From Tistrella mobilis KA081020-065 (GTDB lineage: Bacteria > Pseudomonadota > Alphaproteobacteria > Tistrellales > Tistrellaceae): a DNA stretch of 64,000 nt. Where the stretch lies: the NCBI RefSeq assembly GCF_000264455.2, contig NC_017958.1:997001-1061000 (forward strand), given 5' to 3'. The notes beneath the pieces were generated by a model, which saw only the letters and a list, made by a program, of their open reading frames with translations, ran no database searches and was not told the origin of the DNA. The translations under genes and the position numbers were made by a program. Shown one piece after another: positions 16,381-23,238 of this stretch (position 1 is the stretch's first letter; every line of letters starts with the position of its first letter).

Positions 16381-17550
16381 ATGATACCGTCCCTGGATGC
16401 CCTTCTGGCTCCGCACGACCCGGCGCTGCTCCATGCGGCCATCCGGGAACGCCGCATGGCCTGGTTCCGGACCGGCCATGATGATCTGTTCCGCGCGCTT
16501 CTGCCCTGGTCGACCTTCAACAGCCTGCTGGGGTCGGAGCGGCTGCTGGACGACCGGACCCGGATGGTGCGGCGTGGCCGCGACCTGCCGCGGGAAATGT
16601 GGAGCTATCTCGGCCCCGACATGAAGCGGGTGGTCGTGCCCGAGCTGTTGCAGCGGTTCTGCCATGAGGGGCTGAGCATCGCCCTCAACCAGATCCAGCA
16701 TGCGGTTCCCGGCATCGCCGCCCTGGTCAAGATGCTGGAACAGGCGCTGCCGGCCCGCATCGGGACCAATGTCTATGCCAGCTTCGGCAGGGAAAGCGCG
16801 TTCCGCGCCCATCACGACCCCCATGACGTGCTGGTCCTGCATCTGCACGGCCGCAAGCGGTGGTTCGGGTTCGGGCATCAAAGCGCACACCCGCCCGGCA
16901 TGCCGCTCACCAACGACCGCCTCGGCCCCGTGCATTGGGAACAGGTGCTGGAGCCTGGCGACATTCTGTATCTCCCGCGCGGCGAGATCCACCGGGCGTC
17001 GGTCGAGGGGGAGGCATCCCTCCATCTGACCAACGCGCTGCTCTGGCCCCGGGGATCGGACCTGCTGCACTGGCTGGCCGGGACCGGGTTGGCCGGGAAT
17101 GGGTTGGCGGCCGACGATCTCGACCGGGACATCCCGGTCTACGGGACGGCCACCGATCTGGAACGCTGCGCAGAAGAGCTGCGCGCCACGCTGCACCGCC
17201 TGGCCGATAGCATCGATCTCACCGCCTTCCTGGCCGCCCACATACAGAAGCGACAGACCCGGCCGCCCTTCAATCTGGGCCTGTCGTCAGATTGCGCGCC
17301 GACCTGCTGGGTTCAGCCCCTGCCGGCACCGGATCTGCGCCTGCCGGCGGAGGGCGGTGCCACCATCCCGTTCAACGGCGAAGAGGTGACGCTGGATCCG
17401 GATGAGCGTGCCGTGCTGGCGGCATTGCTGGCCGGCGGCGCACGGCAGATCGCCAGCCTGCCCGGTCCGGCCGGGCTGGACATGGAGACGGTGCGTGACA
17501 CCGTCGCCCGCCTTGCCCGACGGTCTCTCGTCCTGCTGACGGAAGGCTGA
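16381..17550 (+). CDS. JmjC/cupin-type 2-oxoglutarate oxygenase
   Basis: 389 aa. The cupin core carries the iron-binding H-x-D in F-R-A-H-H-D-P-H-D-V (about residues 140-149) and the distal His in R-G-E-I-H-R-A near residue 203, with G-R-K-R-W-F between them, as in ribosomal-oxygenase (YcfD/NO66-like) cupins. The last ~70 residues resemble the winged-helix tail of that family. Such enzymes hydroxylate Arg, His, Asn or Asp side chains of polypeptides. The ATG at 16381 has GGAG five bases upstream. It follows precursor A by 135 bases on the same strand, so it probably modifies that peptide (inference). Confidence 0.85.
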   Translation: MIPSLDALLAPHDPALLHAAIRERRMAWFRTGHDDLFRALLPWSTFNSLLGSERLLDDRTRMVRRGRDLPREMWSYLGPDMKRVVVPELLQRFCHEGLSIALNQIQHAVPGIAALVKMLEQALPARIGTNVYASFGRESAFRAHHDPHDVLVLHLHGRKRWFGFGHQSAHPPGMPLTNDRLGPVHWEQVLEPGDILYLPRGEIHRASVEGEASLHLTNALLWPRGSDLLHWLAGTGLAGNGLAADDLDRDIPVYGTATDLERCAEELRATLHRLADSIDLTAFLAAHIQKRQTRPPFNLGLSSDCAPTCWVQPLPAPDLRLPAEGGATIPFNGEEVTLDPDERAVLAALLAGGARQIASLPGPAGLDMETVRDTVARLARRSLVLLTEG

Positions 17551-17552
17551 TC

Positions 17553-18527
17553 TCACGCCTGGCCGGCCTGCAGACGCAGATGCTCCAGGCGGTCATGATG
17601 CGCGTCCGCCAGATCACGGGCAAGCGCTGCCAGATCCGCGGTCACCGCCGCGCGTTTACGGGTGCCGTCGGGCTCGAACCTCTGCCGGCCCGTCGGATCC
17701 TTGGCATGGCGGCCGGCCGCATGGGCCAGACGATCGGCTTCCTCCGCGGTCGGTATCAGCCCCAGCCAGGGCAGGATCTGCGTCGTCAGGGCCTGGGGCA
17801 GCGCTTCATAGGGCACCAGCAGCCAGTCCCCTGCCCCCTGCCGCTCCACATCGCGCACCACCCCCGCCAGGATCCGCCCCAGCACCTGGGCGGCGAAGGC
17901 CAGGGGCGTGTCTGCAACCTGCGACGGCGTGCCCCCCAGAAAGAGCCCGGCCTGCATCCGATGCGCGGCCCGCCGCATCCATCCGGCCGGGCGGTCCCGC
18001 AGAGAGACCAGGATCTCGTCGGGCCGGCGGTAGACGAACAGCTTCGGCACGCCGGGAAAGGCCTGATCCAGCAAAGGCAGGTGCAGGGCGTTCCAGCTGG
18101 ACAGTTTCAGGATGAACCGGTCCTGATCCGGCCGGGCGATCCGGGCCAGGGCGGCAGCCACCCGCCGCAGGGCCTCCACCTTTGTCGCAGCCGGCAGGAA
18201 CGGCCAGACGCCATCGACGCTCAACACGTCGTTGAGCGCCTGGGGCTCCGAGACCACATGGCAGCGGGTGAGCAGCGACAGGCTGCGCGAAACCAGGGTG
18301 GAGCCGCAGCGGCCGGTATGCAGGATCAGCGCCGCGGGGGCCGGCGCATCACCCGTCAACGGCAGTTCAGCCCGCCAGCCCGGCCCTGCCCCTGCAATCC
18401 TGTCATCGAAGAAGGGCAAGCCCGGGTCCGTGCCGGCGATATCGGCCCAGTCGGCCGTGATCCGGCCGGCCTCGTGATGAAGCCTGGCCGGCACGGGTTG
18501 CGGCACGGCTGAGAGGACCGGCTCCAT
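17553..18527 (-). CDS. Sulfotransferase-family protein (RiPP locus, first copy)
   Basis: 324 aa. The PAPS-binding P-loop-like motif L-H-T-G-R-C-G-S-T-L lies at about residues 68-77, and F-V-Y-R-R-P-D-E-I-L-V-S at about 157-168 corresponds to the 3'-phosphate loop. It is a divergent sulfotransferase of the kind often found beside PqqD-like and aspartyl-hydroxylase genes. Three bases separate it from the upstream PqqD-like gene on the same strand, so the two are co-translated. Its substrate is presumably a modified peptide; Tyr is absent from both precursors, so sulfation would have to fall on Ser, Thr or a hydroxylated residue. Confidence 0.8.
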   Translation of the reverse strand: MEPVLSAVPQPVPARLHHEAGRITADWADIAGTDPGLPFFDDRIAGAGPGWRAELPLTGDAPAPAALILHTGRCGSTLVSRSLSLLTRCHVVSEPQALNDVLSVDGVWPFLPAATKVEALRRVAAALARIARPDQDRFILKLSSWNALHLPLLDQAFPGVPKLFVYRRPDEILVSLRDRPAGWMRRAAHRMQAGLFLGGTPSQVADTPLAFAAQVLGRILAGVVRDVERQGAGDWLLVPYEALPQALTTQILPWLGLIPTAEEADRLAHAAGRHAKDPTGRQRFEPDGTRKRAAVTADLAALARDLADAHHDRLEHLRLQAGQA

Positions 18528-18530
18528 CGG

Positions 18531-18809
18531 TCAGCCGTGGATGCGGATCAGCTTCTGATCTTCCATCTGCCCCAGCAGATCCAGAACGTCGCGCTCGATC
18601 TCGGCAGCGGATGCGTCATACCGCTCCCCCAGCGACCGGCAGAGATCGGTCACCTTCCGCGGCCGCTCCAGCTCCCGCCAGATCTCGGCGCTGATGCGGT
18701 TCAGGCTGAAATACCGCCCCTGTTCCATATCCATCATGATCAGTTCGCCATCGGTTTCGGTGGCAAGCAGATCGGGGTTGGCCGAAACGACGCTGGAAAG
18801 CTCGATCAT
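18531..18809 (-). CDS. PqqD-like leader-peptide-binding protein (RRE), copy 1
   Basis: 92 aa, a stand-alone PqqD fold. The diagnostic G-E-L-I-M-M-D-M-E-Q-G-R-Y-F-S-L-N strand pair and the following I-W-R-E-L helix are clear, with a C-terminal helix-rich part (V-L-D-L-L-G-Q-M). PqqD-family proteins bind RiPP leader peptides and deliver them to the modifying enzymes; lasso B1 proteins belong to the same family. It is encoded immediately upstream of a sulfotransferase and divergently from a 2OG oxygenase. Confidence 0.9.
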   Translation of the reverse strand: MIELSSVVSANPDLLATETDGELIMMDMEQGRYFSLNRISAEIWRELERPRKVTDLCRSLGERYDASAAEIERDVLDLLGQMEDQKLIRIHG

Positions 18810-18845
18810 GATCCGGTTACCCTGTTCGACATCCGGGGGAGAGGG

Positions 18846-18974
18846 ATGGTATCAGCATCCGGCGGATTCGTCGGCGGGTTTTCGGCAGATCGTCGGCAGG
18901 GGCGCGATGTGCAAAGACCCGTTCACCATCCTTCCCATGTCATCGCCCTTCCCACGCCGACGGACGCCTCATGA
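18846..18974 (+). CDS. Possible small ORF coupled to the 2OG oxygenase
   Basis: A 42-codon frame with a strong GGGGGAG just before its ATG. Its TGA overlaps the oxygenase's start codon (ATGA at 18971). The peptide begins M-V-S-A-S-G-G-F-V-G-G-F and ends T-P-T-D-A-S. It lacks the Trp-x-x-Pro leader motif of peptides A and B. It could be a coupling leader, a third and divergent substrate, or chance. Not recognised. Confidence 0.35.
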   Translation: MVSASGGFVGGFSADRRQGRDVQRPVHHPSHVIALPTPTDAS

Positions 18975-19600
18975 CACCCGCCGCCATCGACGCATTCTCG
19001 GCCGTCCCGCCACATCTCGTCATCCGCGATGCGTTCGGGGCAGACATGGCCGCCCGCCTGCTCGCCTTTGCCCTGGCGCAGGCGGAGCTGTTCTCCGAAA
19101 CCCAGGTGGGCAATCAGAAGGGCCGGGTTGCGAAGCAGATCCGCAGTTCACGGGTCATCGGAACCCTCGGTGCGCTCGAAGGCGATCTGGAGACGAAGTT
19201 CCGCGCCCTGCTGCCCCGGGCGACAGCCGCCTTGCATCTGGCGCCCTTCACTCTCGACAGTCTGTCGATGGAGCTTGCCGCCCATGGCGATGGCGACTTC
19301 TACCGGCGGCACATCGACACTTTCGTGCGGGGGGAGATGACCGGCACCGACCGGGTGCTGACCGCCGTCTACTATTTTCATGCCACGCCCAAACCTTTTA
19401 CGGGGGGAGAATTGCGGCTGCATTCCCTTCGCCCGCTCGACCAGGGCGGCAGTTACATCGACATCGAACCGGTGCATGACAGCCTGCTGCTGTTTCCGGC
19501 CTGGGCACCACACGAAGTGCGCCCGGTCTCCTGCCCGGGGGGCAGCTTCGCTCAGTCACGCTTTGCCATCAATTGCTGGTACAACAGCCGGGCGCACTGA
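18971..19600 (+). CDS. 2OG-Fe(II) oxygenase (prolyl-4-hydroxylase-like)
   Basis: 209 aa. The iron triad is visible: H-I-D in Y-R-R-H-I-D-T-F near residue 116, a distal His in A-P-H-E-V-R-P-V near 179, and the 2-oxoglutarate-binding Arg in S-R-F-A-I-N-C-W-Y. G-G-E-L-R-L precedes the distal His, as in the P4H/Tpa1-like group. It has no strong ribosome site of its own, fitting translational coupling to the small frame in front. With two PqqD-like genes as neighbours, a peptide hydroxylase role is likely; Pro and Asp in the precursors are the obvious candidates. Confidence 0.87.
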   Translation: MTPAAIDAFSAVPPHLVIRDAFGADMAARLLAFALAQAELFSETQVGNQKGRVAKQIRSSRVIGTLGALEGDLETKFRALLPRATAALHLAPFTLDSLSMELAAHGDGDFYRRHIDTFVRGEMTGTDRVLTAVYYFHATPKPFTGGELRLHSLRPLDQGGSYIDIEPVHDSLLLFPAWAPHEVRPVSCPGGSFAQSRFAINCWYNSRAH

Positions 19601-19615
19601 TACGGGTTGCGACCG

Positions 19616-19939
19616 TCAGCCCTCGCCCGCAGCCGTTACGATCAGCAGGCCTTCCCCCTCCAGCCGTGTCAGGAAATGCGCCGCCTCGGCCCGGATGGTC
19701 TCTTCCGGTGCATCGTAGATCGGCGCGAGTTCGGCCACGATCCGATCGAGGCTGCAGGGTGTCGCCAGAAGCTGCCAGATGCGGCCGGCCACCGGATTGA
19801 GATTGAAGTACCGGCCGAGTTCAACGCTCATCATGATGACCTGATCGCCGACCGATGCGCTCAACAGGCGGGTCTTCTGCCGATAGAGCCGATCCGTCGT
19901 CACGGCGGCGATAGTCACATCGTCCTGCATGGTCGTCAC
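19616..19939 (-). CDS. PqqD-like leader-peptide-binding protein (RRE), copy 2
   Basis: 107 aa from a GTG start, or 104 aa from an ATG at 19930. The PqqD pattern is again clear: Q-V-I-M-M-S-V-E-L-G-R-Y-F-N-L-N, then R-I-W-Q-L-L, then a helical end. It is clearly related to copy 1 but not a recent duplicate. The stop of an unusual upstream frame (19936-20271) overlaps its GTG start. Two different RRE proteins beside two precursors suggest each may serve one peptide or one enzyme set. Confidence 0.9.
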   Translation of the reverse strand: MTTMQDDVTIAAVTTDRLYRQKTRLLSASVGDQVIMMSVELGRYFNLNPVAGRIWQLLATPCSLDRIVAELAPIYDAPEETIRAEAAHFLTRLEGEGLLIVTAAGEG

Positions 19940-20271
19940 GCTCCCGGAGCCCGCACCTCGTTGATCACCACGGTTTCAGTGTAGCGCCGGACGGGTCTGG
20001 CTCGAAGCCTGATATTCAAAAGGCCAGGCATCTGAAAGCGCTGCAATGTGAAACGTATGCACGCCATATCATTGAATTGCCTGGCTTGTTTATACACACT
20101 TTCAAGCATCTCCCGGCATACGGCCGGATTCCTGTTCTGACGATCTATGACATCTGCTACACTGAAAATGTCAGATTTCGAGATAATGTAACGACATAGA
20201 CTCGCAAAGCTGCACTGCTCGCAGATCTCGATCTTTTCAAGCAGGACGATGACATGACTGATACCAGGCAT
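19936..20271 (-). CDS. Possible small gene of foreign composition, upstream of PqqD copy 2
   Basis: A 111-codon open frame in an AT-richer stretch, ending in a GTGA overlap with the next gene. It uses codons rare elsewhere in the window (ATA, AGG, AGA, AAA, CTA). The product has a Cys cluster, C-E-Q-C-S-F-A-S-L-C, near residue 17-26 and a basic C-terminal half. It overlaps the first 18 bases of precursor B on the other strand. No family is recognised and no transglutaminase-type Cys-His-Asp pattern of a lasso B2 peptidase is seen. It may be a real acquired gene or a chance frame. Confidence 0.35.
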   Translation of the reverse strand: MPGISHVIVLLEKIEICEQCSFASLCRYIISKSDIFSVADVIDRQNRNPAVCREMLESVYKQARQFNDMACIRFTLQRFQMPGLLNIRLRARPVRRYTETVVINEVRAPGA

Positions 20272-20418
20272 GATCTTACCCCGGACGTGGCACCGACAGC
20301 GCCCCGCCTGAAATGGCAGACACCCGATTTTGAGGTGCTGCAGACCGCCCAGACCAGCAACAACGGCCTCGTCGCCCCCGGCGATGACATCTTTTCGCCG
20401 TCTCCGACCGGAAGCTGA
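20254..20418 (+). CDS. Putative RiPP precursor peptide B
   Basis: 54 aa. The leader part ends in K-W-Q-T-P-D-F (residues 20-26), matching the W-x-x-P-x-[LF] of peptide A and the Y-x-x-P-x-L motif of lasso leaders. A Thr/Gln-rich spacer leads to a C-terminal G-L-V-A-P-G-D-D-I-F-S-P-S-P-T-G-S. If Gly38 is core residue 1, Asp44 or Asp45 (core 7 or 8) could close a seven- or eight-residue lasso ring with a nine- to ten-residue tail. The C-terminal residue is Ser, as in peptide A; lasso kinases of the HPr-kinase type phosphorylate a C-terminal Ser. It lies 11 bases before the cyclase-like gene. AGGA is present upstream of the ATG. Confidence 0.75.
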   Translation: MTDTRHDLTPDVAPTAPRLKWQTPDFEVLQTAQTSNNGLVAPGDDIFSPSPTGS

Positions 20419-20429
20419 TCCGGCCGTCG

Positions 20430-22361
20430 ATGTCGTTTTTTGCAGGGCTCGTCGGCACGGAACCCGTCCCGGCCGAGGGCAGCGACGGGCTTGACGGCAT
20501 TGCCGCAACCTATGGCGGGGGCGGCAGGGCATCGGTCTGGCGTGGCGATTCGGCGGCGATGGTGCATGTGCCGCGCCCCGTCACGCCCGAGGATCGTCTG
20601 GACCGCTTTCCCGCCGCGTTTGCCGGGGGCACCTCCAGGCTGGTCTTCGACGGCCGGCTGGACAATCGTGAGGACGTGATCCGGGCGCTGGCGCTGGATC
20701 CGGCCCGTGCCGTTCGCCTTGGCGATGGTGCGTTGGTGATGGCGGCGCTGGAGCGCTGGGGGATCGACGCCTGCCCCCGACTGATCGGTGCCTTCGCCTT
20801 CGCCTGGTGGAACGAGAGCCTGCGCCGCCTGGTGATGGCGGCAGATGCCAGCGGCGGCCGGACGATCTTTGCACACAGTGACGGCCGGCGGCTCCGCTTC
20901 GCCAGCCGGCCCCTGGCGGTTCTGGCCTTTCCAGGCATGGCCCGCCAGGTCGACGAAACCGCGATGGCGCATCTCCTGCTCGCACGTCCCATTCCGGCAG
21001 GGGCGACCCCCTTTCGCGGCGTGTTCCGCCTGCCGCCGGCCGGGCTGCTGGTCTGGAAGGACGGCCACCACAGCATCAGCCGCTACTGGCGCCCCGATCC
21101 CGGCCGCAGGATCGTATATCGGGATCCACGCGACTATGTCGAGGCAGCGCGCGAACTGCTCGACCAGGTCGTCGCGGCCAATCTGAGGGCGATCGACCCC
21201 GTCGCCTGCCAGCTGTCGGGGGGGCTGGATTCCAGCGCGGTGGCTGCGACGGCCGCCCGGTTGAGCAGCCCGCGGGTGCTGCACACGCTCACCGCGCAGC
21301 CGGATCCCAGCGCCCCGATGCCGGCCGAACGCCCCCGCGGCTTCTACGACGAGGGGCCCTTTGCCGCGGCTACCGCGGCGCTCTATCCGAACATCACCCC
21401 ACATTATCTTCCCGCCGGGGCAATCACGCCGGGGGAAGAGGATGCGACGGCCCTGTTCCGGCAGTTCGGCGTGCCGATGCGGAACTTCACCAATTTTGGC
21501 GCCTGGCAGCCCCTCTATGCCCGGGCGAAAGCGCTCGGCGCATCGGTGATCCTGACCGGGACGGCGGGCAATTGCACCCTGTCGTGGAAGAGCGAGGCCC
21601 TGCTCGCCGATCTCGCCGCCGCGGGACGGTTCGTGGAACTGGCGCGACAGCTTCACGGTCTGCGCCGCCATGGCCATCGTCCCTGGCCTCAGATCCGGCA
21701 GAATCTGTTGCGATATGTGGTTCCCGCCCGCGCTCGGAGGCAGATGCAGCGGCTGCGCGGCACCGGGGAAGCCTGGCGCAAGCGTGCACTGCTGACCGCC
21801 GATCTGGAGGCGCTGGTCGAGCCGGTCGCGGTCACCGACTCAGTGCTCATCAGTACCGACCGCGCCGACTATGATCGCCGGTCCCGCATCGCCTATCTCG
21901 ACAGATACTTCGCGAACTGCCAGTGGCTGGCGGGGCATCCCTACGTCACCGGTTGCGATCCGCGCGACCCCCTGGGCGATCGGCGGCTGGTCGAGTTCTG
22001 TCTGGCTCTTCCGGTGACGATCTGGCAGACGAATGGTAAACCTCGTTCCTTCGCCCGCGAGGTCCTGAAGGATCGTCTGCCGCCCCGGGTGGTGGACAAT
22101 CAGAAGCGCGGCTATCAGAACGGCGACTGGTTCCACCGGCTGACACAGCTCCGCCCTGCTTTCATGGCCGAACTCGACCGGCTGGAGGCATCGGCCAGCG
22201 TCCGGAGGATGGTGAACCTGCAGCGCATCCGCGCCGTGGCCGAAAACTGGCCGGCAGATGCCGATGCCGCCATGGCCCGCGACGCCGAGATGCTCGACCT
22301 TTTTGCCCGTGGCATCCATTACAGCCGCTTCATCCGCTGGGTCGAGGGATCCAACGCGTGA
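20430..22361 (+). CDS. Asparagine-synthetase-like protein, candidate lasso cyclase
   Basis: 643 aa. The N-terminal Ntn-glutaminase-like domain (about 1-200) has no Cys at position 2 (M-S-F-F-A-G-L-V-G), so glutamine hydrolysis is unlikely. The C-terminal synthetase domain keeps the ATP-pyrophosphatase motif C-Q-L-S-G-G-L-D-S-S near residues 258-267 and L-T-G-T-A-G-N near 374, followed by S-W-K. This matches lasso peptide C proteins, which adenylate an Asp/Glu side chain and close the isopeptide ring. It directly follows precursor B. Alternative: an amidotransferase for another peptide or glycan. Confidence 0.85.
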   Translation: MSFFAGLVGTEPVPAEGSDGLDGIAATYGGGGRASVWRGDSAAMVHVPRPVTPEDRLDRFPAAFAGGTSRLVFDGRLDNREDVIRALALDPARAVRLGDGALVMAALERWGIDACPRLIGAFAFAWWNESLRRLVMAADASGGRTIFAHSDGRRLRFASRPLAVLAFPGMARQVDETAMAHLLLARPIPAGATPFRGVFRLPPAGLLVWKDGHHSISRYWRPDPGRRIVYRDPRDYVEAARELLDQVVAANLRAIDPVACQLSGGLDSSAVAATAARLSSPRVLHTLTAQPDPSAPMPAERPRGFYDEGPFAAATAALYPNITPHYLPAGAITPGEEDATALFRQFGVPMRNFTNFGAWQPLYARAKALGASVILTGTAGNCTLSWKSEALLADLAAAGRFVELARQLHGLRRHGHRPWPQIRQNLLRYVVPARARRQMQRLRGTGEAWRKRALLTADLEALVEPVAVTDSVLISTDRADYDRRSRIAYLDRYFANCQWLAGHPYVTGCDPRDPLGDRRLVEFCLALPVTIWQTNGKPRSFAREVLKDRLPPRVVDNQKRGYQNGDWFHRLTQLRPAFMAELDRLEASASVRRMVNLQRIRAVAENWPADADAAMARDAEMLDLFARGIHYSRFIRWVEGSNA

Positions 22362-22383
22362 GCGACATGGCGGGCCGCCCGGC

Positions 22384-23238
22384 TTACAGATAGCCCAGCC
22401 GGTACATCACCTCGCCGTGATCGCGCTCGATCTGCTCGACCTGCGCCGGGTTCAGTGTGTCACGCCAGCCGCCCGCCATTCCCCGGCGGAAGAAACGCCG
22501 GCCGCCACCGGGCGTTTCCGGGAAGTTGCCGGCCTTCTCCTCGTCCCGCAGGCGGTCGAAACGCGTCGCCGCCACGGTCCCCGCGATCGCGGCTTCGCTG
22601 CTGGTCCAGCCAAGGGTGGCGCTCGTCTGCCGCAGAACCGCGGCGAAATCCGCAAGCATGTCCTCATAGCGGATCACCAGAGGGGCGAGCCCCGAGCGAT
22701 CGATCCAGCTCGTGACATGTCCGCTCCAGTCCGAATACGTCTGCGGCAGGTGATGATGCCCCGAGCGGATGCCAGCCGCCACGGCGTAGTCCGGATCTGC
22801 CATCAGAGCGATGGCCTCATCAACCTCCATGCCGAAATGATGGGCGAACGAGACCGCCACATCGCGCGGATCCCGCACCAGATAGATGGATGCAGCCGTC
22901 ACCTCTTCCGGAAACAGCGCCTCGCCATCCGACGTGCGCTGCCAACAGTCATGGATCTTCCAGATCGTCGTCTCCCGGGCCTGGGTGTCCATGAAGCCGT
23001 AGACCTTGGGCCGCAGCAGCAGCACTTCTTCTGCCGACAGATCAGAGGAGTCGATATCGAGCGCCATGTCGAAGCGATGGCGTGCGGCGAGCAGGATGCC
23101 GATATTATTGACCATGCTGCCGAGATCGATGGGCTTGCCGCCATTCTGCAGCGTAATCAGGGCGATCCGCATCCAGGTATTGCCCGATTTGGGATAGGAG
23201 GCCAGCCACACATTGTCCCGGACCCGGTTCGGTATCAT
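22384..23238 (-). CDS. Sulfotransferase (Sulfotransfer_1 type; RiPP locus, second copy)
   Basis: 284 aa classical PAPS-dependent sulfotransferase: Y-P-K-S-G-N-T-W-M-R near the N-terminus (5'-phosphosulfate loop), Y-L-V-R-D-P-R-D-V-A-V-S near residue 118 (3'-phosphate loop) and a late R-R-G-M-A-G-G-W-R-D resembling the R-K-G-x-x-G-D-W-K loop. GGAGG sits seven bases before the ATG at 23238; a GTG one codon earlier is the alternative. It overlaps the stop of the kinase-like gene, so the two are translationally coupled. It converges on the cyclase-like gene. Confidence 0.9.
   Translation of the reverse strand: MIPNRVRDNVWLASYPKSGNTWMRIALITLQNGGKPIDLGSMVNNIGILLAARHRFDMALDIDSSDLSAEEVLLLRPKVYGFMDTQARETTIWKIHDCWQRTSDGEALFPEEVTAASIYLVRDPRDVAVSFAHHFGMEVDEAIALMADPDYAVAAGIRSGHHHLPQTYSDWSGHVTSWIDRSGLAPLVIRYEDMLADFAAVLRQTSATLGWTSSEAAIAGTVAATRFDRLRDEEKAGNFPETPGGGRRFFRRGMAGGWRDTLNPAQVEQIERDHGEVMYRLGYL

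Noticed and set aside
18694-19479. 261-codon plus-strand frame overlapping PqqD1 and the 2OG oxygenase
   Set aside because: It is in a different frame from the oxygenase, has Arg/His-rich low-complexity sequence and no ribosome site.
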